The position numbers and the translations under genes are program-made. Of a stretch of DNA of 56,103 bases, positions 7,784 to 16,626 are shown in pieces; position 1 is the first letter of the stretch, and every line of letters starts with the position of its first letter. The DNA comes from Planctomycetota bacterium (GTDB taxonomy: Bacteria; Planctomycetota; Phycisphaerae; Phycisphaerales; UBA1924), in the NCBI GenBank assembly GCA_963204725.1, contig CAUJHH010000016.1, positions 1-56,103 on the forward strand, read 5' to 3'. The notes below the pieces were generated by a model. That model was not told the DNA's origin. It saw only the letters and a program-made list of their open reading frames with translations, and ran no database searches.

Positions 7784-8362
7784 TCAAAACGTCTCGAAGC
7801 CCGCGGCGGCAAATCGCACGCGGATCTCGGCGATGCGATTGCGAAGCTGGCGGCGGGAGATGCCCAGGCCGCGAGCGGTCGAGACTGCGGAGTCTTCCTG
7901 GAGCGCACGGCACAAGTCGGCGAGATCTGGGGGCAGCGCTGCCACGATCTCGCGGATTGAGTCGCTGAGGTGGAAGTCCTCGATAGGGGAGCGAACCTCG
8001 CGCCCAAGGCGGCGAGCCGCATCGGCCTCCCCGACCGCTGCCGAGCCGGCGACCGGATCCTTGGTCTGGCTCTCCCGGAGCCTCTCGATGGAGGCCATGC
8101 CGTGGTCGCCGGAGCGCTTCTCACGCTGGCGAGCCCGAAGCAGGGTGATCGCGGCTGAGTCCAGAACGCGGGACACAAACGTGCGAAGCTGGGCCCGCTC
8201 GGGATCGAACTGGCCGAGTCGCTTGGCGAGGATGAGCGTCAGGTCCCGCAGAACGTCGTCGCGTTCGACGCCCCGGAAGGCCGGGGACTTCATCAGGCTG
8301 CGGGCCTTGATCAGGATGAGTGTGCGGATGTATTGGTCGTTCAGTGATGCGCCGTTGGTCAC
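7784..8362 (-). CDS. Sigma-70-like (ECF-type) sigma factor of the element
   Basis: A 192-residue protein with the layout of a small sigma factor. Region 2 is about residues 15-85 (YIRTLILIKARSLM, then the FDPERAQLRTFVSRVLDSAAITLLR segment). A variable linker follows, then region 4 near 135-190: EIVAALPPDLADLCRALQ and the helix-turn-helix STARGLGISRRQLRNRIAEIRVRF. Related sigma-like genes are common in planctomycete mobile elements. The start is GTG at 8362 behind GGAGG; both are engaged by a hairpin (8361-8394). It sits just upstream of P1, so control of the element's own operons is a fair inference but not shown. Confidence 0.78.
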   Translation of the reverse strand: MTNGASLNDQYIRTLILIKARSLMKSPAFRGVERDDVLRDLTLILAKRLGQFDPERAQLRTFVSRVLDSAAITLLRARQREKRSGDHGMASIERLRESQTKDPVAGSAAVGEADAARRLGREVRSPIEDFHLSDSIREIVAALPPDLADLCRALQEDSAVSTARGLGISRRQLRNRIAEIRVRFAAAGFETF

Positions 8363-8394
8363 GGGTGACCTCCGGGGCCGGAGCCATCACCCGT
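8361..8394 (-). promoter_or_regulatory. RNA hairpin sequestering the ribosome binding site of the sigma-like gene
   Basis: In the transcript the outer arms ACGGGTGA (8394-8387) and TCACCCGT (8368-8361) pair perfectly, and the inner arms CTCCGG (8383-8378) and CCGGAG (8375-8370) also pair. The ribosome binding site GGAGG lies inside the closing strand, and the outer stem reaches into the GTG start codon (8362-8360). Around the start codon there is also a DNA-level symmetry, GGTCAC/GTGACC (8357-8370). The geometry suggests translation of the sigma-like protein is off unless the hairpin opens. Confidence 0.7.
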
Positions 8395-8577
8395 CCGTGC
8401 CAATCTCGCGTCGCGGCGCACGCCGCAGACATTCACGAGCTTGTAGCGACCGGCGGGTTATGGCCCTCGTGGCCCTCGGACCCACCGGCCGGTGTCGCGG
8501 TTCTGAACGCCCCGCGACGCACACCATCGATGTCGAACAACGCGCAGAGGCCTGTTTTCACGGCACCTGCACGATTT

Positions 8578-9528
8578 TCAGAATCTCCCACCTTTGTCGC
8601 GTCGGTGCGACGCGACAGTCCGAACCACCGAGTTGCTGTTGGCTCCGTTGATGACGGCAGAGGGGCCGCCGGCGCGGTCCACCGCGCGCTTGACCTTGTC
8701 CTTGGTGATCTTCGTCTTCAGGCGTGCCGAGAGCACCTTGGCCGCCTCGCGGTAGGAGTGGCATGCCTGGTACGCGCCGACCAGCACCTCGTCCTGCTGG
8801 TTTGATACTGCAGCAGCCTGAGCATGCCGGCGAAGTACCCGCTTCTTGCCGGCGGGGTCCAACGGCAAGAGCTCCACCTGCGCCTGAAGCTCGTCGGCCG
8901 TCTGAACCAGGTCGTGAAGCAGGACGCCATCCGCCTGCAGCCCTGTCGCATCCTGCGACATCACACGCGACAGTGCGACACAGGCCGGTGGCCGGCCCGG
9001 CCAGATGTGGGTCAGGGGTTCCAGGCCGCTGACCAGCACAATGGGCCGACCTGCCTGACCCGCGTGGGCTGCGATGCGGGCGGCATCCTCGGCACCGAGC
9101 CCCCGGGCCAGCAACACCTCACGGGAAGTCTGCTGCCATCGGGTTGTGCCGAGCCGCCACACACGGCCAGACTCGATCGGAGTGGGGCGTCCCTGAAGAC
9201 CAAGCGCCGCCGCGATGAGCGACGCGACGGCGTCACCGTCGATCGTCCATTGCCGCAGGGCTTCAGAATCAACCTCGACCGTGACCGACTCCGGGCACGC
9301 GATGAAGAGCCGAGGCGGGTCGGCGTCGGGAACCTCGAGCACATCCTCGACATGCCCCGAAGGGCAGCACGAACAGCCCACGCGCGAGGCGGACGTCGTG
9401 GCGCAGAGCACCCCACGCTCCTGGAGCCACTGGGCTTGCCCATCCGGCCATGATGCCACCTCACGGGCGGAAAAGAGAGGCTCGCTGCTGTCGAAACACG
9501 CCCACAGGCGGGAGAGGAGATCACCCAT
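8578..9528 (-). CDS. Unrecognised 316-residue protein, second gene of a two-gene module
   Basis: I do not recognise a family. It has a cysteine group near the N-terminus (C42, C52, C54, C55 in VGCSCCPSGH) and ACPES near 79. A middle part resembles a small alpha/beta domain (RPIVLVSGLEPL). The basic C-terminus (YREAAKVLSARLKTKITKDKVKRAVDRAGG) looks like a DNA-binding helix-turn-helix. It overlaps the preceding gene by eight bases and has GGGAGG upstream, so the two are almost surely co-expressed. Confidence 0.75.
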   Translation of the reverse strand: MGDLLSRLWACFDSSEPLFSAREVASWPDGQAQWLQERGVLCATTSASRVGCSCCPSGHVEDVLEVPDADPPRLFIACPESVTVEVDSEALRQWTIDGDAVASLIAAALGLQGRPTPIESGRVWRLGTTRWQQTSREVLLARGLGAEDAARIAAHAGQAGRPIVLVSGLEPLTHIWPGRPPACVALSRVMSQDATGLQADGVLLHDLVQTADELQAQVELLPLDPAGKKRVLRRHAQAAAVSNQQDEVLVGAYQACHSYREAAKVLSARLKTKITKDKVKRAVDRAGGPSAVINGANSNSVVRTVASHRRDKGGRF

Positions 9529-10696
9529 GGGTCACCTCCCACAGCCGCAGGCACCGCTCACCGATCGCGCGCAGCTCGTCCGGCTTGCTCTTGAGGTCGC
9601 AGGAGTTGGGGCAGCTGACGCTGAACCTCAGCGGGCGGGGGCGCACGTCCGCTGAGAAGCGCAACTCGAACGACATCTGCTTCACCCGCAGCCGGTCGGG
9701 CGTCAGCCGCTGGGTGTTCAAGTACTCGGCAATCGCCTGATCGATCCGGTGAATGCCTCGCTCGGGGTTGAGCCCAAGCTCGATGTACTCGCCGGGGCGG
9801 TCGATCGGCTCCACCCGCACGCGGGTGATCGTGACCGCGACGATGCGATCCTTGGGATCGGTGGGCAGCCTCCTGTCCGGCTTGAGCAGGTGATCAAGCG
9901 CGTACGCGGGGCGCTTCGGGTCCGCGGGCCCGATGTCAACGCCAAGCACGGCTTTGCAGAACCTCTGCTGGAGGGGCTCGTACACCTTCTTCCCGCCCTT
10001 GGCGTACACATCGAGCGTTCCATCGCTGGGGTTGAACACGAAGACGTTGTCGAACACGCGCCGCTCTTTGCTCCGCACGAGATGCCCGGTGTCGTCGAAG
10101 ACCACCGGGTCATCGGGGTAGTCGTCGAGGTAGGCAAAGAAGTACTCGCTGCCGCCGATCCTCGTGTAATGCTCGATCTCACAGATCTTGCCGCGCAGCT
10201 GGCGATCCCAGTAGAACTCCGCCAGCGCCGCCTTCAGCGCCGCCTTGTGGGAATCATCCACCGCGATCGCCTCCTTCGGCAGGCTGTTCCGCGTGATCCA
10301 GTAGCGGCCCGTGGAGAGGGCCTCCGCCCGTGCGAAGTAGGCAGCGACGACGAACGCCATCTTGACGTTGAGGTACGTCCACATCGCGCGGTCGGCCTGG
10401 CCGACAATCGCGTCGAACTCGGCGAGGCGATCGGGCGCGATGCGCTGGATCTCCTCAACCAGCACCTTCACGCCGCGTTCGTCCGCCAGTTCGTTGATGT
10501 CCTGGAGCACGAGCTGGATGAGCCGGCGCTTGTCGTCGGGCATCTTCTGCCACGCGGTGAAGATGGGCTCGACCTGGGTCTCGCCCAGGTCGTCCCAAGG
10601 GATGCCCTCGACCACGCCGGCGCGTTCGAAGCACACGCGGGTGAGCGAGTTGGAGATCTTGCGGAGGATGCGACGCGGATCAAAGTCTTTGGCCAT
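9521..10696 (-). CDS. Unrecognised 391-residue protein, first gene of a two-gene module
   Basis: Begins MAKDFDPRRILRKISNSLTRVCF. The N-terminal half is helical and charged (WQKMPDDKRRLIQLVLQDINELADERGVKVLVEEI); the C-terminal half seems richer in beta structure (DRIVAVTITRVRVEPIDRPGEYIELGLNPERG...VKQMSFELRF) and ends SVSCPNSCDLKSKPDELRAIGERCLRLWEV. No catalytic motif is evident. Start ATG at 10696 follows GGAGG. An operator-like sequence shared with hsdM lies 16 bases upstream. Neighbours (ImmA/IrrE, XRE, Type I R-M) make a defence or regulatory role possible; nothing in the sequence proves it. Confidence 0.78.
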   Translation of the reverse strand: MAKDFDPRRILRKISNSLTRVCFERAGVVEGIPWDDLGETQVEPIFTAWQKMPDDKRRLIQLVLQDINELADERGVKVLVEEIQRIAPDRLAEFDAIVGQADRAMWTYLNVKMAFVVAAYFARAEALSTGRYWITRNSLPKEAIAVDDSHKAALKAALAEFYWDRQLRGKICEIEHYTRIGGSEYFFAYLDDYPDDPVVFDDTGHLVRSKERRVFDNVFVFNPSDGTLDVYAKGGKKVYEPLQQRFCKAVLGVDIGPADPKRPAYALDHLLKPDRRLPTDPKDRIVAVTITRVRVEPIDRPGEYIELGLNPERGIHRIDQAIAEYLNTQRLTPDRLRVKQMSFELRFSADVRPRPLRFSVSCPNSCDLKSKPDELRAIGERCLRLWEVTHG

Positions 10697-10712
10697 TTCA
10701 GGGCCTCCAAAT

Positions 10713-10736
10713 GTCCATGTCCCGTGAACAGTAAAC
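10713..10736 (-). promoter_or_regulatory. Operator-like site, related to the hsdM palindrome
   Basis: Plus-strand GTCCATGT CCC G TGAAC (10713-10729) matches the hsdM-proximal site GTCCATGT TCA G TGAAC at 15 of 17 positions in the same register; the outer right arm is degenerate here (AGTAAAC). It lies just upstream of the ribosome binding site of the 391-residue gene, the same placement as before hsdM. The XRE protein encoded at 11470-11832 is the obvious candidate binder. Confidence 0.6.
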
Positions 10737-10762
10737 GCACTGCGCACAAGAACACTGGGGGT

Positions 10763-11473
10763 TCAACCAAACAGGGATCGATCACGAGTGAGGAGCCCAA
10801 GCGCCTCCAAGCGGTAACTCATGGCCTCGGCAGACACATGGAACTGCTCAGCGAATGGCTTCGAGAAGCGTTGCATCGCAGCGTCCTGCTGTGCCTTCAC
10901 ACTTCCGGAGGACGTTGGCGCGTCAAGGTCAAGCACACACACCACGTCATCGGCGCGCCGCCACTTGATCCACGCACGGCGAACGAGGTCACGCGGCATG
11001 AGCAGGTACGCCGCGAACATGTTCGCCTGTACCTCTTCACGTGCTTGGTCGGTCGAGCGGCACACGAACGCGGGCGCATCCGGTGCGGATGTCAGAGACA
11101 TCTGTGTCTCGTCGCGGAGAAAGATCTTTCGGTGAAGCTGCCAGTGGCCGATCTCATGGGCGAGCGTGAACCGGTAGCGTCCCAGCATGCGCGGATGCTC
11201 GACGGGATCAAGGCTCCGGTCGACTCGGATAAGCTGCTCCTTGAACCAGATCGCTCCCAGCACATCGCCGTGACCGAATCGCTTCTGCAGGTCATCTATT
11301 TCATACCGCAGGTTGAGCTGCAGCTCGATCATTTCATCGACGGGAACCGGGGGTTCGGAGACCTCGCCGTGGGCCTTCTGCCACAGCGCAAAGAGCGTCT
11401 CGGCCTCGGCCTCGATGTTCTCATCGCGCAGCCACGGCACACGTTCGGTCTTGGCAGGCGGTCGCCCCATCAT
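10763..11473 (-). CDS. ImmA/IrrE-family metallopeptidase
   Basis: A 236-residue zinc peptidase with RFTLAHEIGHWQLHR, where HEIGH (near 106-110) is the HExxH zinc site. After it come the family's typical helices, AREEVQANMFAAYLLMPRDLVRRA, whose acidic residues serve as the third zinc ligand. In ICEs and phages ImmA cleaves the partner repressor on DNA damage; IrrE/PprI does so in Deinococcus. Its ATG overlaps the stop of the XRE gene (ATGA), the classic repressor-protease pair, so the XRE protein is the probable substrate. Confidence 0.92.
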   Translation of the reverse strand: MMGRPPAKTERVPWLRDENIEAEAETLFALWQKAHGEVSEPPVPVDEMIELQLNLRYEIDDLQKRFGHGDVLGAIWFKEQLIRVDRSLDPVEHPRMLGRYRFTLAHEIGHWQLHRKIFLRDETQMSLTSAPDAPAFVCRSTDQAREEVQANMFAAYLLMPRDLVRRAWIKWRRADDVVCVLDLDAPTSSGSVKAQQDAAMQRFSKPFAEQFHVSAEAMSYRLEALGLLTRDRSLFG

Positions 11474-11832
11474 TGCTCCTCTTTCTGCATCTTCTTGGCC
11501 TGCGCCGACAGTGCCTTCAACTGGTCTGCCGTCAAACCCTTTGCCGCCCGCAACAACTGAGGCATCTCTTCCGGCTCGCTCTGGATGATTCCGCGAAGAT
11601 CCTCCGGCATCCGGCCGGCCAATGACATCAGCTCATCTGGGTTCTCTCCGAGGACCTCCGCCATCCGACGCACCCGCTCGGCGGTCGGAGGGCTCTCCAC
11701 CTTTCCCTGCTCGACGAGCGAGAGATAGGTTGGGCTCACGTCGATGAGCTCCGCGAACTTCCGCAGGCTGTGACCCTTCGCGAGCCGCTTCTCGCGGATG
11801 AGCTCGCCAAAGGCTGGTTGTTTCTTGCTCAT
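11470..11832 (-). CDS. XRE-family helix-turn-helix regulator
   Basis: 120 residues; the N-terminal domain is a clear Cro/CI-type HTH: FGELIREKRLAKGHSLRKFAELIDVSPTYLSLVEQGK, followed by ERVRRMAEVLGENPDELMSLAGRMP. The C-terminus is helical and charged (LKALSAQAKKMQKEEQ). It is coupled to ImmA/IrrE and follows hsdR by 27 bases. ATG at 11832 is used because the HTH starts right after it. GTGAACGGAC just upstream resembles half of the hsdM palindrome, so it may control itself, the R-M operon and the two-gene module. Confidence 0.92.
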   Translation of the reverse strand: MSKKQPAFGELIREKRLAKGHSLRKFAELIDVSPTYLSLVEQGKVESPPTAERVRRMAEVLGENPDELMSLAGRMPEDLRGIIQSEPEEMPQLLRAAKGLTADQLKALSAQAKKMQKEEQ

Positions 11833-11859
11833 GTCTGGCGTCCGTTCACAAATCACTCC

Positions 11860-14800
11860 TCAGGCCGCGATCGGCCACTCCGCGTACAACGCCTCCGCCT
11901 GTGCCATCAGCACGGGCATCAGCCGATCAAAGTCCTCAGCCTTCACGCCCTGTTTCGTCAGAACACGTCGCACCGCGGCTCTCACAGCGGCCTTCACATC
12001 CTCACGGTGCGGCTCGGTCCAATCCACCTTCAGGTTTCGCTTGATGCTCTGCACAACGTCGTGGATCAGGCCCTTCAGGAAGTCCACGCCGTAAACGTTC
12101 TCGTAGTTGATGGCGACGGCGTCATAGAAGGCAAGCTCATCCTCCGCCAAGCCCAACTGCCCGGCCCGCTGATCCGATGCCTCCATGTCCTTCTTGATCT
12201 CGATCATGGCGCGGATCACGGCCGCCGCGTCGATAAGCCGGTTGTGGTACTTCTGGAGCGTCGCTTCGAGTAGTTCACGGAACGTCTTCGCCTTGGCCAA
12301 GTTCTTCTTGGCCCGCATGTGGATCTCGTCGGCGAGCAGTTTCTCGAGCAACTTGAGCCGAAGGTCCGGCAGCGGCCGATCCTTGAACGTCTGAAGGAAG
12401 TTGTCGTCGAGGATCGAAATGTCGGCCCGCGTGATCCCCGCGGCCTTGAAGATGTCAACGACGCCCTCGCTCTCGACGGTGTCATCCACCAGGTCCCGCA
12501 CCGCCTTCTCGATGTCTCTGGTAGGTCCACGCCCGCGGATCGTCTTGAGGAGTTGCTTACGCACCCGCTGACAGAAGATCACCTCGTCGGCGCTGGCGCG
12601 GCAGTCATCCAGGTGTTTGACGAGCAGGAATGCGCTCGTCAGCCGCAGCTCGGCGTCCAAGAAGTGGTCCCGCAGGTCATCGTCGCTGGTCAGATGCCCA
12701 TAAACCGCCGCGTAGCGGTCCTCCAGCGCGATCGGCGAGAGCCGCCGCCAGTCGCCGTAATTCACGCCTTCGGGGAGGAACGACCGCACCTCGGCCAGCG
12801 CCGCCACGAACAGCGGCCGGGCGTCTTCATCCAGCCCGCCCGCGGGCTTCCCGTGATCTTCTCCACCCGCTGAGTACTTCGCGGTCGCTGCCCGCAGCTC
12901 ATCGCCAATGCCGATGTAGTCCACGATCAGTCCGTGCGGCTTGTCGCTGAACACGCGGTTCACACGCGAGATCGCCTGGATCATCGTGTGGCCCTTCATG
13001 GGCTTGTCCACATACAGCGTGTGCAGGCAAGGGATGTCCGTGCCCGTGAGCCACATATCGCAGACGATCACCATTGACAGCGGATCGTCCGCGTCGATCA
13101 TCCGCTTCTTGATCGCTTCGCGCTGCTGTTTGGTCGTCAGGTGCCCGGCCTTGCTCCACGCCTCGGGGTCCTTGCCCAGGTCGCCGGTCATCACCACCTT
13201 GATCTCGGGGCACCCCGGCAGCGCCTTGAGCGCATCGTACAGCCGCACGCAGTTCTCGCGGATCATGCAGACGACCATCGCCTTGCCCTTGAGCGTCGCC
13301 GTCCGGTCCTTGAAGTGTGCGAGCAGGTCGGCCGCGAGTAGTTCTATCCGCTCCTTCGCGCCCGCCGCCTTGGCCAGCGCGGCCCATTGGCCCTTCTTTC
13401 TCTCCAACTCGTCAATCGCCCCCCCGTCCGCATCTTCGACAATCTCCGCCAGTGCCCCATCCACATCCGTCTTGTTCAGATGAAGCTTGATCTGCCGTGG
13501 CTCGTAGAAGATCGGCACCGTCGCCTTGTCATCCTGGCTCTGGCGGATGTCGTAGACGTGGACCAGGTCACCGAAGACCTCGACGGTGTCGGCCCCGCTG
13601 AAGGAGACAGGCGTGCCGGTGAACCCCAGCCGCCGCGCATTGGGCAGCGCCGCCCCGAGCCAGCGTGCAAAGCCCTTGGTGAATCCGTATTGGCTCCGGT
13701 GCGCCTCATCGGCGATCACGATCACATTGTCTCGCGTCGAGAGCACCGGATGCTCGGCCTCGCCCTCACGCAGCGCGAACTTCTCGATCGTGGTGAAGAT
13801 CACCTCGCCGCCCTGCGTCTGGAGCAGGCCGCGAAGATCTTCGACGCTCTTGGCGTGCTTGACGTCGCCCACCAGCGACCGCGCCGCGACGAACTGGTCG
13901 TGCAGTTGCTGGTCGAGGTCCGTCCGATCGACCTGAATCACGAACGTCGGGTTGTTGAGCACGGCCTCCCGCCGCAGCATCCCCACCAGGAAGCACATCG
14001 ACAGCGACTTGCCCGAGCCTGTGGTATGCCAGATGACGCCGAGTCGTTTGTCCGCCGTCCCCGCCTTCACCGACTCCAGGATCTTCCTCGCCCCGATCCG
14101 CACCGCGAAGAACTGATGGTACTTGCCGCCCTTCTTGATGATCTTCCCGCCCGCCGCGCCCACCGTCTCGAAGACGATGAAGTCGCGGATGTACGCCAAG
14201 AGCCGGTCCTTGGGCAGCAGCCCCTCGACCAGCGTCTTCATGCTCCCGGTGGTGCCGCGCTCGACGCTCGCGCCATCAATGCTCTTCCACGGCGCGTACC
14301 ACTCCTCGTTCGCGGTCCACATGCCGTGCAGCGTGGTCACGCCGTCAGAGGCGATGCACAGCGCGTTGTGGTCAAAGAGTTGCGGGATCTCGTGGCGGTA
14401 GTGGCCGATCTGGTTGATGGCGTCCGCCACCGTGGGCTGATCGTCATAGGGATTCTTGAGCTCAAAGAGGACCAGCGGCAGCCCGTTCACGTACACGATG
14501 ACGTCGGGGCGACGATCGTTCCCACTTGGCCCGTGGACGGGCAGCTGGTTCACGACCAGAAACTCGTTGTGCTCGGGTCGTTCCCAGTCCACGGCATAGA
14601 TGTGCGCGATGCGTTTACCCGCGGGCTTCCCGTCTGCCGCCGGTTCTTCGACCGCAATCTCCACGCCACCGCGAAGCATGGCGTGCAGCGCCGCGTTGCG
14701 GCGGAGCGTGTCCACTCCCTCGGGCCGTGCGAACTTGGCGACGGCTGCATCGATCGCCGCATCCGGCAGCCCATCGGGTCGAGTGACTGTCCGCCCGTAG

Positions 14801-14964
14801 CGGGCGACGAGGAACACCCGAAGCCGGTCCTTGAGCACGACCTCTGAGTCATCGGGCCTCGCAGCAGCGCCCAACTCCGACCCGTGGACATAGACATACC
14901 CGAGCGACTTGAGCCGCTCAATGGTCGTCCACTCAAACTGGGATTCAGAGCCGTGCCACGTCAT
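11860..14964 (-). CDS. hsdR: Type I restriction enzyme, R (translocase/nuclease) subunit
   Basis: At 1034 residues it has the normal HsdR length. The PD-(D/E)xK nuclease is near the N-terminus (RPDVIVYVNGLPLVLFELKN, about 150-168). Then come Walker A HTTGSGKSLS (about 315), DEAH in VIADEAHRSQYG (about 418), GFTGTPV, and the second RecA domain with GTDIPCLHTLYVDKPMKGH and AISRVNRVF. It uses ATP to pull DNA past the HsdMS complex and cuts unmethylated DNA. All key motifs look intact. It lies four genes downstream of hsdS, separated by three accessory genes, on the same strand. Confidence 0.97.
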   Translation of the reverse strand: MTWHGSESQFEWTTIERLKSLGYVYVHGSELGAAARPDDSEVVLKDRLRVFLVARYGRTVTRPDGLPDAAIDAAVAKFARPEGVDTLRRNAALHAMLRGGVEIAVEEPAADGKPAGKRIAHIYAVDWERPEHNEFLVVNQLPVHGPSGNDRRPDVIVYVNGLPLVLFELKNPYDDQPTVADAINQIGHYRHEIPQLFDHNALCIASDGVTTLHGMWTANEEWYAPWKSIDGASVERGTTGSMKTLVEGLLPKDRLLAYIRDFIVFETVGAAGGKIIKKGGKYHQFFAVRIGARKILESVKAGTADKRLGVIWHTTGSGKSLSMCFLVGMLRREAVLNNPTFVIQVDRTDLDQQLHDQFVAARSLVGDVKHAKSVEDLRGLLQTQGGEVIFTTIEKFALREGEAEHPVLSTRDNVIVIADEAHRSQYGFTKGFARWLGAALPNARRLGFTGTPVSFSGADTVEVFGDLVHVYDIRQSQDDKATVPIFYEPRQIKLHLNKTDVDGALAEIVEDADGGAIDELERKKGQWAALAKAAGAKERIELLAADLLAHFKDRTATLKGKAMVVCMIRENCVRLYDALKALPGCPEIKVVMTGDLGKDPEAWSKAGHLTTKQQREAIKKRMIDADDPLSMVIVCDMWLTGTDIPCLHTLYVDKPMKGHTMIQAISRVNRVFSDKPHGLIVDYIGIGDELRAATAKYSAGGEDHGKPAGGLDEDARPLFVAALAEVRSFLPEGVNYGDWRRLSPIALEDRYAAVYGHLTSDDDLRDHFLDAELRLTSAFLLVKHLDDCRASADEVIFCQRVRKQLLKTIRGRGPTRDIEKAVRDLVDDTVESEGVVDIFKAAGITRADISILDDNFLQTFKDRPLPDLRLKLLEKLLADEIHMRAKKNLAKAKTFRELLEATLQKYHNRLIDAAAVIRAMIEIKKDMEASDQRAGQLGLAEDELAFYDAVAINYENVYGVDFLKGLIHDVVQSIKRNLKVDWTEPHREDVKAAVRAAVRRVLTKQGVKAEDFDRLMPVLMAQAEALYAEWPIAA

Positions 14965-14988
14965 GCCGAAACGTCCTTTCGCTGATGC

Positions 14989-16167
14989 TCAGGCGGGAGG
15001 TGCCCACTTGCCTTGTTCGTTGTAATCGAAGCAACGCACCCAGCCGCAGGCGTTCCACACACCATCGAAGAGCGGCCGCAGATCTTCCAGCAGATCGCTG
15101 TCCTTGGATTCAATCAATGCTTCGGGCAAGGACACGAAGTCGCGATCAACGGGATAGTGATCCCAAACGACAAACCGCTGGTTTACGGCCAGGATCGCTC
15201 CCTTAGCGCCTGACAGCGTTCCCAGCACGGTGAAGGGTGGTGCTACGTCGGAGGCCAATAGCCCGTCGCGGTACTGTTTCACACTCTCGACGACCTTCTG
15301 CACAAGCCACGTGCTGGGTATGCGAGGTCGATCTTCGTACGTGTTCACTACCCGCGCCGAGACACCCTCGACGATGCCCGATCGGAACACCTGACAGTAC
15401 GACGAGGCTCCCGGAGCGCCTGCACGTCCGCCTGTGAACTTGAGCAGGCCGTCAATGTTGACGCGGGTGTCGCCGCCGCCCTCGCACAGCGGCGGAAACT
15501 GCTGCGAGGACTTTTGAATGGCCTCGACCGACACCTGTTGGGCGGCGGCAAACGATGACAACGGCACGACGTGGATCACCAGCAGCGCGCCCGGGCCGAG
15601 TGCAACCGGGCCAGCGCCCCCGATGATGCGCGCCAACCGATCATCCCGCCAGCGCCGGATGCGCTCCGGCAACTGCTCCGACAGCGCGAACGCCGAACGG
15701 ATCTCCGTGGCATCGAAGATGTACTTGCCCTTGCTATTGCGCCCGAACATCCGGAACGTGTCGTTGATCTTGACCAGGTGCGGGCCACGCCAGCTCTTGG
15801 GCACGCGGACGACGATCACCGGCCCCTTGCCCGGGATCGCGATAGCCCGGGACTCGAACCCCGGCACGCGCGGGTCGATGCTGGATTGGATGACGGCCTC
15901 GATGCGGCGGATCTCCGCGTCTGGATCAACCCCGGGCAATCCCGGCACGGCCGTAGCCACGCCGCCAGCCTCATCCACGCCGAAGATCAGGTCGCCACCG
16001 CCGGCGTTGGCGAACGAGGTCACGTCCGCGCGGAGTTCGTTCTTGTCCTTGTCGGTGTTGCCCGGCAGGTCGCGCTTGAAGTCCATCGTCCGGCGTTCCT
16101 CGTCACTGTTCGTGACGAGTGCCTGGATGTCGGCGGCTTCGATCTTGTCGAGGGGTTTGGGAATCAT
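14989..16167 (-). CDS. Schlafen AlbA_2 domain protein in the R-M operon
   Basis: 392 residues. Residues about 10-150 match the AlbA_2/Schlafen domain: ERRTMDFKRDLPG..., ELRADVTSFANAGGGDLIFGVDEAGGVATAVPGL, and GKGPVIVVRVPKSWRGPHLV...FRMFGRNSKGKY. The rest (about 160-392) is not recognised. AlbA_2 proteins act as nucleic acid binding or ATP-linked regulators and are frequent passengers in Type I R-M loci. It sits between the GIY-YIG-like gene and hsdR in the same direction with short gaps. Confidence 0.85.
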   Translation of the reverse strand: MIPKPLDKIEAADIQALVTNSDEERRTMDFKRDLPGNTDKDKNELRADVTSFANAGGGDLIFGVDEAGGVATAVPGLPGVDPDAEIRRIEAVIQSSIDPRVPGFESRAIAIPGKGPVIVVRVPKSWRGPHLVKINDTFRMFGRNSKGKYIFDATEIRSAFALSEQLPERIRRWRDDRLARIIGGAGPVALGPGALLVIHVVPLSSFAAAQQVSVEAIQKSSQQFPPLCEGGGDTRVNIDGLLKFTGGRAGAPGASSYCQVFRSGIVEGVSARVVNTYEDRPRIPSTWLVQKVVESVKQYRDGLLASDVAPPFTVLGTLSGAKGAILAVNQRFVVWDHYPVDRDFVSLPEALIESKDSDLLEDLRPLFDGVWNACGWVRCFDYNEQGKWAPPA

Positions 16168-16185
16168 CGGGTGTCGCCGGAGGTG

Positions 16186-16626
16186 CTAGGAGAGGTCCTC
16201 AATCTTGCTGGCAACGCCAGCCTTGTGAAAGTACTTAAACGCATCGCTCTCAGTCTTCGTCTTCTTCGTGGAATTGCACTTGGGTACACGTCCGAAGCGC
16301 TGCTTGAATGACCAAAGGAGAGCGTGCTCAAGCTTGTACCAAATCTTGACACGCTGTCGGGGCCGAGCCGAGAGGACGCGAACTGTGAACTCTCTGACGC
16401 CGTGTAGGCCAAGCACCTGCTCGCCTCGCTCGGCAGCACTTGCTGCGACGCGTGAACCACCCTTCTTCGTCGTACCGATGTATGCAATCCGAGACTTGCC
16501 TTTGGGATACTTCAGCTTTTTGTCCGCGAGGATGATGTAAACAAGCTTCGCATCCTTCACAAACACTCGCGTCGCGCGAAGGGCATCCCCATGCCTGAGT
16601 TTGGGTTGTGCTCGACGCTTCGCCAT
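16186..16626 (-). CDS. GIY-YIG-like nuclease domain protein
   Basis: 146 residues. The arrangement LVYIILADKK ... SRIAYIGTTKKGGSRVAASAAERG ... GVREFTVRVLSA ... WYKLEHALLWSFKQRFGRVPKCNSTKK fits a small GIY-YIG-type fold: two strands ending VYII and AYIG, a helix with an Arg, then a Glu (in LEHALL) and an Asn (in PKCN) as the later catalytic positions. The first motif is not a canonical GIY, so activity is uncertain. It abuts the zinc-ribbon/HEPN-like gene with no gap. Such proteins occur as extra genes in R-M islands. Confidence 0.65.
   Translation of the reverse strand: MAKRRAQPKLRHGDALRATRVFVKDAKLVYIILADKKLKYPKGKSRIAYIGTTKKGGSRVAASAAERGEQVLGLHGVREFTVRVLSARPRQRVKIWYKLEHALLWSFKQRFGRVPKCNSTKKTKTESDAFKYFHKAGVASKIEDLS

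Noticed and set aside
7784..8362. Reading the sigma-like gene as a plain transposon resolvase-type or MarR HTH gene
   Set aside because: There are two separated segments that fit sigma regions 2 and 4, with the FDPERAQLRTF element of region 2; a single HTH protein would not have both.
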